DNA of 64,000 bases from Cupriavidus sp. AU9028 (lineage in GTDB: Bacteria > Pseudomonadota > Gammaproteobacteria > Burkholderiales > Burkholderiaceae). The translations under genes and the position numbers were made by a program. The notes under the pieces are model-generated. The model did no database searches. It worked only from the letters and a program-made list of their open reading frames with translations, and was not told the origin of the DNA. The stretch spans positions 1-64,000 of the forward strand of contig NZ_JAIMCG010000020.1 of NCBI RefSeq assembly GCF_019795295.1. The letters run 5' to 3'. Below, piece after piece: positions 46,917-55,013 of this stretch. The first letter of the stretch is position 1, and every line of letters begins with the position of its first letter.

Positions 46917-46956
46917 AAAACACCGCACGGCGCCATCAAGACGCGGTGCGGTGTTT
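46917..46956. terminator. Bidirectional terminator between the kinase operon and tRNA-Ala
   Basis: The arms AAACACCGCAC and GTGCGGTGTTT pair over 11 bases around a 17-base loop. On the minus strand, the tRNA side, the stem is followed by TTTTGC. It ends the tRNA transcript and probably the convergent kinase operon. Confidence 0.75.
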
Positions 46957-46965
46957 GAAGATACC

Positions 46966-47041
46966 TGGTGGACCGAAGGAGGATCGAACTCCCGACCTCT
47001 GCATTGCGAACGCAGCGCTCTCCCAGCTGAGCTATCGGCCC
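46966..47041 (-). tRNA. tRNA-Ala, anticodon CGC
   Basis: A 76-base cloverleaf read on the minus strand. The acceptor stem is GGGCCGA / TCGGTCC, the D arm is GCTC-AGCTGGGA-GAGC, the anticodon arm is CTGCG-TTCGCAA-TGCAG, and the T arm is GGGAG-TTCGATC-CTCCT. The CCA end is encoded. The anticodon CGC reads the alanine codon GCG, which is heavily used in this high-GC genome. Confidence 0.96.
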
Positions 47042-47116
47042 GTAGCGTGAGATTTTAGCCGGGATTCCCGGGAAGTTTCAAGCGGTCCACGACCTTCCTG
47101 TGGCGGGACCGCCGCG

Positions 47117-48835
47117 TCACGCCATTCCGGGGTTCCGCCCGACTCCCACCACCGTCGGCGTGTTCAGCGGACGGGCCGCAACCTCCTTCTGCTCGCGCAG
47201 CCAGCCCGCGACCACGTCCCACACCGGCGGGCCGCCCGCCTGCCGGGCCTGCTCGGAAACCGGGGCCCACCCGGCGACCTTGTAAGTCTTGCCGGCCTCG
47301 ATGGCGCGGCCGTTCAGCGTCATCGCGCCGATACGCTGGCCCATGGGCGCATTGGGGGCGATGGTGTATTGCAGCCCGCCGACGCGAACCATGTCGCCGC
47401 CCTGCTGGTAATACGGGTCCGGATTGAACAGATTGTCGGCCACGTCCTCCAGCACCGTTTTCAGCATGTCGCCGCGCATCGGCGTCACCGTGGTGTACGG
47501 ATAGGTGATGGCGGTCTGGTCCATCAGCCGCTCCATGGTGATGCCCTCGCCGGGCAGCAGGGTGGTGCCCCAGCGGAAGCCGGGCGAGAAGGCGATCTCG
47601 GCGTCCTGCACGTCCATCAGCGCATCGAGGATCAGCTGGTCGAAGGTACCATTGAAGTTGCCGCGCCGGTACAGCAGTTCCCGGTTGATCGCCAGCACTT
47701 CGCCCAGCTGCCGCTCGTAGGGGGCGCGCACCTTGCCGATCAGCGCCAGCATCTCGGGGTCGGGCGGCAGGAAATCGGAGAACACCGGCAGCAGCCGGTA
47801 GCGGAAGTCCACGACCTTGCCGTTGCGCACGTCGAAGTCGAGCACGCCGAGGAACTTGCCGTTGGAGCCGGCGTTGGTGACCAGCGTGGTGCCGCCCGCA
47901 TTGCTGACCTGTACTGGCGCCGGCACGCCATCGTGCGTATGGCCGCCGAGGATGGCATCGAGCCCGCGCACGCGCGAGGCGAGCTTCAGGTCGACGTCCA
48001 TGCCGTTGTGCGACAGCAGTACCACCGCCTGCGCGCCCTTGCCGCGCGCCTCGTCGATGAGGCGCTGCAGGTTCTCCTCCTGGATGCCGAAGGTCCAGTC
48101 CGGCACGAAGTAGGCAGGGTTGGCGATCGGCGTATAGGGGAAGGCCTGGCCGATGATGGCCACCGGCACGCCGTTCATTTCGCGCAGGATGTAGGGCTCG
48201 AAGACCGGGTCTTCGAAGTCCCGGGTACGCACGTTCTGGGCGAGGAATGCGACCTTGCCCTTGAAGTCGCGTTCGACGATCTCGCGCACGCGCTCGGCGC
48301 CCAGGGTCATCTCCCAATGCGGCGTCATCACGTCGACGCCCAGCGCCAGCGCCGCGTCGACCATGTCCTGGCCCTTGGTCCACAGTGCGGTGGCCGATCC
48401 CTGCCAGGTGTCGCCGCCGTCCAGCAGCAGCGCGCCGGGGCGGTCCGCCTTCAGCCGTTTGACCAGCGTGGCGAGGTGGGCAAAGCCGCCAACCCGTCCG
48501 TAGCGGCGCGCGGCGGCGTCAAAATCCAGGTAGGTGAAGGCGTGCGCCTCGGCGCTGCCGCGCGCGATACCATAGTGGCGCAGCAGCGCGTCGCCGACCA
48601 GGTGCGGCGGCTTGCCGGCGTACGGGCCGATGCCCAGGTTGACGCTCGGCTCGCGAAACCGGACCGGCAGCAGTTGCGCATGACAATCGGTGAAATGCAG
48701 CAGGTGCACGTTGCCGAAACGTGGCACGTCGTACAGGCGACCGGCAGCCTTTGCGGCTGCGGCCTCGCGCTGCGGAAAGGCCATGCCGGCCGCTCCCGCG
48801 ACCGCCAGTACCTGCAGGAACTCACGTCGATTCAT
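47117..48835 (-). CDS. soxB: Thiosulfohydrolase SoxB
   Basis: SoxB hydrolyses the terminal sulfone from the SoxY-bound intermediate in periplasmic thiosulfate oxidation. The 572 residues start with a Tat-type leader (MNRREFLQVLAVAGAAG). The dimanganese ligands of the 5'-nucleotidase fold follow: FTDCHAQ (Asp50, His52), LLDGGDTWQGS, LLSHNGMDVD and ILGGHTHDG. It is the last gene of the leftward sox operon, 39 bases after the thioredoxin-like gene. Confidence 0.96.
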   Translation of the reverse strand: MNRREFLQVLAVAGAAGMAFPQREAAAAKAAGRLYDVPRFGNVHLLHFTDCHAQLLPVRFREPSVNLGIGPYAGKPPHLVGDALLRHYGIARGSAEAHAFTYLDFDAAARRYGRVGGFAHLATLVKRLKADRPGALLLDGGDTWQGSATALWTKGQDMVDAALALGVDVMTPHWEMTLGAERVREIVERDFKGKVAFLAQNVRTRDFEDPVFEPYILREMNGVPVAIIGQAFPYTPIANPAYFVPDWTFGIQEENLQRLIDEARGKGAQAVVLLSHNGMDVDLKLASRVRGLDAILGGHTHDGVPAPVQVSNAGGTTLVTNAGSNGKFLGVLDFDVRNGKVVDFRYRLLPVFSDFLPPDPEMLALIGKVRAPYERQLGEVLAINRELLYRRGNFNGTFDQLILDALMDVQDAEIAFSPGFRWGTTLLPGEGITMERLMDQTAITYPYTTVTPMRGDMLKTVLEDVADNLFNPDPYYQQGGDMVRVGGLQYTIAPNAPMGQRIGAMTLNGRAIEAGKTYKVAGWAPVSEQARQAGGPPVWDVVAGWLREQKEVAARPLNTPTVVGVGRNPGMA

Positions 48836-48874
48836 CTGGTTTTCCTTTGCTGGCCGCCGCGCGGAGGCGGCGCT

Positions 48875-49408
48875 TCAGCGAGGCCGGGCGTAGCGCTCCA
48901 GCCCGGCCACATCCTCCTCCAGCGTCTCGCCGACTTCCTTCTGCACCACCTTGCCGTCAGCGTCGATGACATAGAGTTCGGGCAGGCCCTTGCGGGCGCC
49001 CAGTGCCGCGCGCAGCGCGGGCGAGTCCATCGTCGCCGGGAAGGTGTAGCCGCGTTGGCGCAGATAAGCCGTCGCGTCGTCGGGCGACTTGTCGATGCTG
49101 ATCGTCAGCACCTGCAGCGGCGTGCCGCGCGTGCGGTCGTACAGCCTCTGCAGCCGGGGGTTTTGCAGCGCGCAGAACGGACACCACGACGCCCACAGTT
49201 GCACGACCACTGGCTTGCCGCTCCAGTGGCCGGCCGGCAGGGTGCGGCCGTCAAGCAGCTGCACCGCCGGCAGGCGCACGGTGTCGCCCACTTCCGCAGC
49301 GGCGCCCGCCGATGCGGCGAGGGCGAGGGCGAGGGCAAGGGCAGTCCCCGCCAGTGCGCGCCGCAGCGGCGAGCCGCCCTTGGCGGACCACGGCAGCACG
49401 TGCGCCAT
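48875..49408 (-). CDS. TlpA-like periplasmic thioredoxin of the sox operon (SoxW-like)
   Basis: A 177-residue exported thioredoxin-fold protein. The signal peptide is LAGTALALALALAASAGAAA, and the redox motif is WASWCPFCALQNPRLQRLYD (Cys-Pro-Phe-Cys near residue 79). The domain then continues with LTISIDKSPDDATAYL. In sox clusters such proteins keep SoxY or SoxAX cysteines reduced. No SoxV/CcdA electron donor is present beside it. ATG 49408 lies 5 bases after the soxX stop. Confidence 0.85.
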   Translation of the reverse strand: MAHVLPWSAKGGSPLRRALAGTALALALALAASAGAAAEVGDTVRLPAVQLLDGRTLPAGHWSGKPVVVQLWASWCPFCALQNPRLQRLYDRTRGTPLQVLTISIDKSPDDATAYLRQRGYTFPATMDSPALRAALGARKGLPELYVIDADGKVVQKEVGETLEEDVAGLERYARPR

Positions 49409-49413
49409 GCCGC

Positions 49414-50133
49414 TTACTGGTTGACCGGCGAGGCCGGATCCAGCAGCAACGCCATCACGTCGCGGATCTGCTGCTCGGTGAGGATGCCCTTGTGGCCGAA
49501 GCGGGGCATGTTGGAGCAGGCGGCGAACGCGCTGGAGTCCCAGATCTTGCCCCAGGTGTAGCGCAGCACCGCCTCGGAGTTGCCGCGCAGCTTGCCGTAC
49601 TGGTACAGGGAGGGCCCGATATTGCCGAACGAGATTTCGGCCTTGGTCATCTGGTGGCACGCATAGCAATTGCCGCCGTTGGTGCCGCCGACCTTGTCCG
49701 AGAACTGCATGCCGCGGCCGTTCTGCGCGACCTGCTCGCCCGCCTTCCAGTCGCCCAGCCAGCGGCCGTCTTCCGGATAGCGGATGTTCTTCTGCTCGGC
49801 CGCCTCGATCTGGCGGGCGACCTTCTCCGGCACCCGGCTGCGATCAGGGTATTCGCTGCAAAGCGTCTGCATCTGGTCGCGCTCGATCACCCCCTGGATC
49901 GTGGCCGGCCCTTTCGAGGTGAACGAGTTCGCGATCAGGCGCTTCATGTCCACGTCGCTGATCTCGGGCAACGCCACCTTGCGTGCATCGGCCTGACGGG
50001 CCGGCTTGCCCTTGGCGGCTTGCGCGGCGGTTTCCGCCGCGGCGAGCGACGGCAGGGCTGCGCCGGCGGTCATCACAGCTGCCAGAACGGCGCCGTGCAT
50101 CGCCTGCCGGCGCGACGAAATATTCTGTGTCAT
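49414..50133 (-). CDS. soxX: SoxX, monohaem cytochrome c of the SoxAX complex
   Basis: A 239-residue exported cytochrome. The signal peptide is GAVLAAVMTAGAALPSLAAA. A roughly 100-residue extension precedes the haem-binding CYACH (Cys156, Cys159, His160), and the axial Met is in CSNMPRFGHKGI. SoxX pairs with SoxA to attach thiosulfate to SoxY. The long region before the haem is larger than in the shortest SoxX proteins and fits the fused SoxXK-like type. It is 15 bases after soxA. Confidence 0.93.
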   Translation of the reverse strand: MTQNISSRRQAMHGAVLAAVMTAGAALPSLAAAETAAQAAKGKPARQADARKVALPEISDVDMKRLIANSFTSKGPATIQGVIERDQMQTLCSEYPDRSRVPEKVARQIEAAEQKNIRYPEDGRWLGDWKAGEQVAQNGRGMQFSDKVGGTNGGNCYACHQMTKAEISFGNIGPSLYQYGKLRGNSEAVLRYTWGKIWDSSAFAACSNMPRFGHKGILTEQQIRDVMALLLDPASPVNQ

Positions 50134-50148
50134 GACGATTCTCCCCGC

Positions 50149-50991
50149 TCAGCGCTTCAGATTCGGACCGTCATAGGTCCCGCCATTGGCATTGCGCGCG
50201 AGGAACATCGTCAGCGCGGTGATCACATCCGAACCATAGGCAGGCTCGGGGAAGCGCTGCTGGCGCAGGCAGTCGTAGATGCGGTGCTGCATCGTGCGGA
50301 CTTCGCCCTGCGAGACACGGTAGCCGGGCCAGGTGGTATAGGCCGCGCGTGCGCCGTCGCTCTTTAGCAGGTTGGGCAGCTCCTGCAGCCGGATGCGCTG
50401 GCCGTCGACGGCGTGGCAGGTGGCGCAGGCAAAGTCGTAGGCGCCGCCGCGATAGAAGAACATGGTCTGCCCGAGGGCATACACGCGCTTCTCTTCCGGA
50501 TGCGACAGCGAGACGTTGACCGGCATGCCGCGCGACTGTCCGGTGACATAGGCAACCAGCCGCTCGATGTCGGAGCGCTTGCCGCTGGAGGAGAACGGCG
50601 TCGCCACCGCCTCGGCCTCGGTCAGACCCTGCAGCTTGACGCGGCACCAGGCCAGCCGCTGCTCCAGGTCCATCACCTTGCCGGCGTCGGCGAAATAGCG
50701 CGGCAGTTCGGCATACGCGCCCTTCACCACGCCCGGACCCTTGCCCAGGTCGCATTGCTCGAGCGACGCGTTCTTCGGACCGCCCGGCTTCTTCCACATT
50801 TCCTCGCCAGCGGCTTCCCACAGTTCGGCGGGATTGCCGTCGGCCAGCATCTGGCGATACTTGGCGATCTCGTCGGCGGTGCTCGACTGATCCTGGGCCT
50901 GCACGGCGGACACGCCCACCACTGCAGCGACAGCCGCCACGCCGGCCGCGGCCATGGCCACGCCGCGGAATCGCAGTCGGTTCGCTTTCAT
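50149..50991 (-). CDS. soxA: SoxA, cytochrome c of the SoxAX complex, single-haem form
   Basis: SoxA provides the active-site haem and cysteine that couple thiosulfate to the SoxY swinging arm. The 280 residues have a signal peptide ending near AVQAQ. Only one CxxCH is present (Cys189, Cys192, His193 in CATCHAVDG), and the persulfide ligand is Cys241 in YDCLRQQRFP. The N-terminal domain has Cys80 and Cys116 but no haem motif. This makes it the monohaem type rather than the dihaem Paracoccus type. ATG 50991 follows gcaggagaaatcg (minus strand). Confidence 0.94.
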   Translation of the reverse strand: MKANRLRFRGVAMAAAGVAAVAAVVGVSAVQAQDQSSTADEIAKYRQMLADGNPAELWEAAGEEMWKKPGGPKNASLEQCDLGKGPGVVKGAYAELPRYFADAGKVMDLEQRLAWCRVKLQGLTEAEAVATPFSSSGKRSDIERLVAYVTGQSRGMPVNVSLSHPEEKRVYALGQTMFFYRGGAYDFACATCHAVDGQRIRLQELPNLLKSDGARAAYTTWPGYRVSQGEVRTMQHRIYDCLRQQRFPEPAYGSDVITALTMFLARNANGGTYDGPNLKR

Positions 50992-51106
50992 CGATTTCTC
51001 CTGCGGCCTCGTCGGGGGATCGGGCCGCTGTTGTTGTCACACCGCCTCGTTATCGGCAGTGTCATTGCGGGGATGCCCGTCCTGCGTCGTGCAGGCGGGC
51101 ATCCGG

Positions 51107-51580
51107 CTACGGCTTGATATAGGCGTAGCCTTCGTCGAATTGCAGACGCGCGATCTCGACCACGCCAGCCTGCACGATCTTCGTCTCCAGCAGCAGCTTG
51201 TCCTCGGCGATCCGCCGCGCCGTCAGCGTGTTGCGGCAGACGCGAAACTCCACGCCCATGCTGGCGAGCGCGCCCACCGGCGCATCGAAGGTGTTGCCGC
51301 GCGAATCCCGCGCGCCTTCCACGAGGAAGTCGACGCCGTAACCCAGGGCCACCACCACGATCTTCGTGCCCGGCGCGCCGGCGAGGTGATTGCGCAGATT
51401 GCCCATCGCACGCACGGCCTGGTCGATGCCCTCCGAGAGCTGGTACACCACGCGAACCTGGCGGCGCGACTGGCCCTGCGCCGCGGTGCCCGGCTGGGGG
51501 CTGCCCTGGGCGGCGGCTCGGCTGCCCAGCCCAACGGCGGCCAATGCGGCTGCAGCCTTCGCGAAAAATGCTCTACGCAT
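51107..51580 (-). CDS. DsrE family protein in the sox operon
   Basis: A 157-residue exported protein. The signal peptide is FFAKAAAALAAVGLGSRAAA, and a DsrE/F-like Rossmann-type domain follows (VRVVYQLSEGIDQAVRAMGN, VVVALGYGVDFLVEGA, and FRVCRNTLTARRIAED). Cys124 or thereabouts is at the position used for sulfur transfer in the family. It sits between soxZ and soxA, so a periplasmic sulfur-carrier role is reasonable. Confidence 0.85.
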   Translation of the reverse strand: MRRAFFAKAAAALAAVGLGSRAAAQGSPQPGTAAQGQSRRQVRVVYQLSEGIDQAVRAMGNLRNHLAGAPGTKIVVVALGYGVDFLVEGARDSRGNTFDAPVGALASMGVEFRVCRNTLTARRIAEDKLLLETKIVQAGVVEIARLQFDEGYAYIKP

Positions 51581-51660
51581 GATGTTGCTTCCTTGGGCCC
51601 CGCATGCGCGGGGTCATTGCCGGCCGCGGGGGCCGTTGCTGCACGAGATCGGAGCCGGAC

Positions 51661-51972
51661 TCAGGCGATGGTCGCTTCGTCGGTTCGCTTGTCGCCGCGG
51701 TTGTCGATCCAGGTGACGGTGACCTTGTCGCCCTTCGCACCGCCCTTGAACTTGAAATTCAGGAACGGATCCTTGGACACCGCCGGGCCGAAGTTGGCCT
51801 GGAAGACGTCCTTGCCCTTGCACTGGGCCACCACCGTCTGGATATGCCAGGCGGGCACCGTCTTGCCGTTCGCGTCCTTGCGCTGGCCGGTTTCCATGTC
51901 GTGCTTCATCAGAATCTTGACGTCGACCACGCCACCATTCTCGGTGGCGCGTACGCGCATCGGGTCTGCCAT
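51661..51972 (-). CDS. soxZ: Sulfur carrier complex protein SoxZ
   Basis: A 103-residue protein with an immunoglobulin-like fold and no signal peptide. It is exported together with SoxY in known systems. It starts MADPMRVRATENGGVVDVKI and contains MKHDMETGQRKD and FQANFGPAVSKDPFLNFKFK. The start has caggagaacctc upstream. It forms the SoxYZ carrier with the gene 90 bases upstream. Confidence 0.95.
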   Translation of the reverse strand: MADPMRVRATENGGVVDVKILMKHDMETGQRKDANGKTVPAWHIQTVVAQCKGKDVFQANFGPAVSKDPFLNFKFKGGAKGDKVTVTWIDNRGDKRTDEATIA

Positions 51973-52062
51973 GAGGTTCTCCTGTTGCGATGGGGCAGAA
52001 AGGGCGGATGCCCGGATTGCGGGCGCATCCTGCTGGCGGTCCGGAGCCACGGGCCCCGGGGT

Positions 52063-52521
52063 TCAGCCGCCGCAGCCGCCCAACGTGACCTTGATTTCCT
52101 TGGAGGCGAGATACCACTTGCCCCCGGACTTGACGGCAGCGTGCACCACCGAGGTCTGGCCCATCTTCACCCGCGTCGAGACGAAGGGTTCGGTGCCGGC
52201 CGGGATCACGAAATCCGCTGCCAGCGTATTGGGGTTCTTTTCGACCAGGATCGCGATCTGCTCCGTGTCGGGCAGGTTGCTGGTCACCGCCACCGGCACG
52301 ACCGCGCCGTTCTCGGCAATGTCCGGCGCGGTAAAGGTGATCGCCCCGCTCTTCTCGGCGGCATTGCCGCCGAGCGCCTTGATCACGTCATCGACGCTCT
52401 TCCCCTCGAACGCGGCCTTGTTCCACTCGGCCGCCTGCGCCTCGCCGATCAGGCCGGCCGCCGCCATCAGCGACACGACGGCGCTCATGCGCAGCATTTC
52501 TCGTCTTGTGATTGTCATCAT
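52063..52521 (-). CDS. soxY: Thiosulfate-binding carrier SoxY
   Basis: SoxY holds the sulfur substrate on the cysteine of its C-terminal GGCGG swinging arm, which is intact here (last five residues). The 152 residues begin with a Tat-like leader (TRREMLRMSAVVSLMAAAGL). The body has DVIKALGGNAAEKSGAITFT and KWYLASKEIKVTLGG. It is the second gene of the operon. Confidence 0.96.
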   Translation of the reverse strand: MMTITRREMLRMSAVVSLMAAAGLIGEAQAAEWNKAAFEGKSVDDVIKALGGNAAEKSGAITFTAPDIAENGAVVPVAVTSNLPDTEQIAILVEKNPNTLAADFVIPAGTEPFVSTRVKMGQTSVVHAAVKSGGKWYLASKEIKVTLGGCGG

Positions 52522-52649
52522 TTACTCCTGAGCTCTACCCGCCCCGCGGTATTCTCGTCAGCCGCGCGCCAGTCGCGCGGCACCGGGCGATGCATTGCCG
52601 CCCGGCCTGCAAGCGCGGCCCGGCACGGTGCCGGACCGCAATGTCGGTG

Positions 52650-52979
52650 TTACTTGGCCGGAGCGCCGGCCAGGATCCAGTCGATCACCGTCTTCAGATC
52701 GGCGTCGCTGATATTCGGATTGGCCGGCATCGGCACCGGACCCCAGACGCCCGCGCCGCCGCCCTTGACCTTCTTGCTCAGGTAGGCCATCGCGTTCTTG
52801 TCGCTCTTGTACTTGGCCGCCACGTCCTTGTAGGAGGGGCCGACCAGCTTGCGCTCCACCTGATGGCAGCCCATGCAGGCATTCTGGTTGGCAATCTGCT
52901 GCGCCTTGGCCGCGTCGACTGCCGCGTGCGCCGAGGCCGCACCGGCGAGCATCAACGCCGCGATCACGAACTGCTTCAT
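52650..52979 (-). CDS. Small c-type cytochrome (c551/c552-like), first gene of the sox operon
   Basis: A 109-residue periplasmic monohaem cytochrome. The signal peptide ends near SAHA (residue 19). The haem motif is CMGCH in NQNACMGCHQVERKLVGPSY, and the axial Met is in PMPANPNISDADLKTVIDWI. It could accept electrons from SoxAX, a role played by SoxE-type cytochromes, especially as no SoxCD is visible. It is 128 bases upstream of soxY and probably leads the operon. Confidence 0.88.
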   Translation of the reverse strand: MKQFVIAALMLAGAASAHAAVDAAKAQQIANQNACMGCHQVERKLVGPSYKDVAAKYKSDKNAMAYLSKKVKGGGAGVWGPVPMPANPNISDADLKTVIDWILAGAPAK

Positions 52980-53105
52980 TGTTCACTTTTCTCCGACTGA
53001 ATGGCCGTGGGGACGGCAACGACCGCGCCCGGCGACACCGGCAGACCGCGCGGCACGAAGTTGGCCACCGATCTGACGGCGGCCAATACGCTATTTTGCC
53101 TCAAC

Positions 53106-53135
53106 TATCCATCGTGCCATGACATGGATATCCAT
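53106..53135. promoter_or_regulatory. Repeated TATCCAT sites and palindrome ATGGATATCCAT upstream of the sox operon
   Basis: TATCCAT occurs at 53106-53112 and again at 53129-53135, 23 bases apart. The second copy is half of the perfect 12-base palindrome ATGGATATCCAT (53124-53135). The region is AT-rich within GC-rich surroundings and lies about 127-156 bases upstream of the first sox gene. It looks like a regulator-binding site. No regulator gene adjoins it. The rest of 52980-53284 shows no gene. Confidence 0.45.
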
Positions 53136-53284
53136 ATCTGAAACAGGCGTGCGCCGCAGAGTGGGGGCCGCGCGATGATCCGGACCTCACTTGAAGTCAG
53201 GAAACGAAAGTTCAGGGTAGCCGGCAGTGGGTTCACGGGGGCGGGTGACTAGCATCGCCCGGTGATCGCACTGTACGGCCCCCC

Positions 53285-54847
53285 ATGTTCCATACGACCC
53301 TCGCTTTTTTGCCCATCGCTGGCGCCACCACACCGGCCGCCTCCAACACCAGCGGCGAGACGCAGCCGCTGCTGGGGCCGGTCTGTTCACGGAACACTGC
53401 GCCGGGCACGCTCCTGACGTCCCCGGGCGCGGTGCGACTGGGACGGTGGCACGGTCATATCGTCTATTCCCGGGACCGGACCGGTGCACTGGCGGTGGTC
53501 TGCGGGAAGCTGGAACCTGCCGAGCAGGCGCGGCGCGGGCTGCGGGACAAGCTGTTCGGTCTGCTGCAAGGGATACGCTGGGGCGGCAGGGTGCGCCTGA
53601 CTCGCCGGCAGAAGGAGGACTGCCTGCGCATTGAGCGGATATTCGCGGCATCACGGCGTGCCGTCCCTGCAATGGCTGCGGCGCCCACGTCCGAGGGCGC
53701 CGCCGCGCCCTCCCCGACCGCCTCACCGCCCGCTTCACCGCCCGCCTCCCCGCCCGCCCCTGAGCAGCATCAAGCGACCGGCCAACCGAGGGCTCCGGCT
53801 CCCGTCGCTGCAGTCCTGCCGCCCTCCGCGCTGGCGCTCGAAGCCGCGGCAGCGATCGCCAACGGCGAGCCGGACAAGGGAGAGGCCTGGCTCTTGCAGC
53901 TGACCTCGGACGCCGGTGTGAACGGCGCGGGGATCGCCGCCCTTCGGCCCGCCCTGACCGAGCGCGATCTGGCCGCGATGCTGCGCTATCGACCGGCGTT
54001 GCGGCGCGCCGCGATGCTGGCGTGCCGGGATATCGACGATTGGTGCGAACTGTTCGGCCGGTGGAAGGTTGCGCACGCGTCGAAGGCCACCGTGCCAGGA
54101 GACGACTGCAGCGACGGCCGGATACACCAGCTGCGGGCCGACGCCAGAATGATTCGGAATGCGCGGCTCGATTCGGCAGCGCTGTCCGCCGTACTGGAGG
54201 ACCGGCTCACCACCGCGCACCTCTCGCGCTGCCTGCGAGAAGGCATCAGCGCCTGCGACTCGGCGACCGCCGCCGCAACTCTTCTCCAGCGGACAGACAT
54301 CGGCATCGCGCCGACCGACGGCAGCGTTCCGGCGATCCGGCGCGAGCTGCTGGACCAGCTTACCGCCGCCGCGAGGCCCCTGGTACTGGGCTACCGGGAT
54401 GCGACCCGGCTCGCCGCCGTCCTCGCGGCCGGCGCCTACGGAGCCACGCTGGATGCGCTGCTGGCTGGAGATGCGCGTAAGCGTGTCGTGCAGTCCATCG
54501 GCGAGGACCTCAATGCCCTGCTGTCCGCCACAGAGGGCTGTCCGCGCCGGGCAAACATCTTCCTGCACGACACGGCGCTATCGCTCGCCGGTCTCGCGCA
54601 CGGCCTGCCGCCGCCCTATGGGGAGGAGCAGATCGCGCGGCTGCTGCGGTTTCCGCCGCCGCCATGCCGCCCCGCCATGGCGCTGCTGTGGCAGACGCCG
54701 GATATCGAGCAGATCGTGAAGACCATCTGCAGGCGCGCCGCCAGCCTGCGCCCCGACCCGGCCCTGGAAGCCCTGTGCATGAGCCATCCCGAGCGCCAGC
54801 GTGTCGTCGAATTGCTTGACGTCCTGCATGACGCCTTGCAGATCTGA
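53285..54847 (+). CDS. Protein of unknown function, member 1 of a paralogous pair
   Basis: A 520-residue protein that I do not recognise. There is no signal peptide or membrane segment. Residues 48-66 and 84-119 (RLRDKLF-like stretch to RQKEDCLRIERI) match the same region of the next gene with identical spacing. A Pro/Ala/Ser linker (SPPASPPASPPAP, near 149-161) separates this N-terminal domain from a long alpha-helical C-terminal part rich in Leu, Ala, Arg and Cys, with a helical-repeat look. The ATG at 53285 has no ribosome site, so the true start may be later. It is divergent from the sox operon and in the same direction as its partner. No function can be assigned. Confidence 0.6.
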   Translation: MFHTTLAFLPIAGATTPAASNTSGETQPLLGPVCSRNTAPGTLLTSPGAVRLGRWHGHIVYSRDRTGALAVVCGKLEPAEQARRGLRDKLFGLLQGIRWGGRVRLTRRQKEDCLRIERIFAASRRAVPAMAAAPTSEGAAAPSPTASPPASPPASPPAPEQHQATGQPRAPAPVAAVLPPSALALEAAAAIANGEPDKGEAWLLQLTSDAGVNGAGIAALRPALTERDLAAMLRYRPALRRAAMLACRDIDDWCELFGRWKVAHASKATVPGDDCSDGRIHQLRADARMIRNARLDSAALSAVLEDRLTTAHLSRCLREGISACDSATAAATLLQRTDIGIAPTDGSVPAIRRELLDQLTAAARPLVLGYRDATRLAAVLAAGAYGATLDALLAGDARKRVVQSIGEDLNALLSATEGCPRRANIFLHDTALSLAGLAHGLPPPYGEEQIARLLRFPPPPCRPAMALLWQTPDIEQIVKTICRRAASLRPDPALEALCMSHPERQRVVELLDVLHDALQI

Positions 54848-55013
54848 GCGATGCAGCGCCTGCCGTGCACGCACACCGGTCCGGGGTCTTATCGCAAAAC
54901 CTAAAGCGACATGGCAGGCGTGATCGACCGGCACTGCAGCGGGGCAATACAGTGCGCACCTGAAATTGACGGACGCCGCTTCCTGCGCGTTCACTTTGTG
55001 AGGTGAGTACGAA

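Noticed and set aside
53211-53235. TTCA-N17-TTCA ahead of the first unknown gene, considered as an HrpB-type (hrp II) box
   Set aside because: The consensus is TTCG-N16-TTCG. Both half-sites and the spacing differ, so a type III secretion link is not supported.
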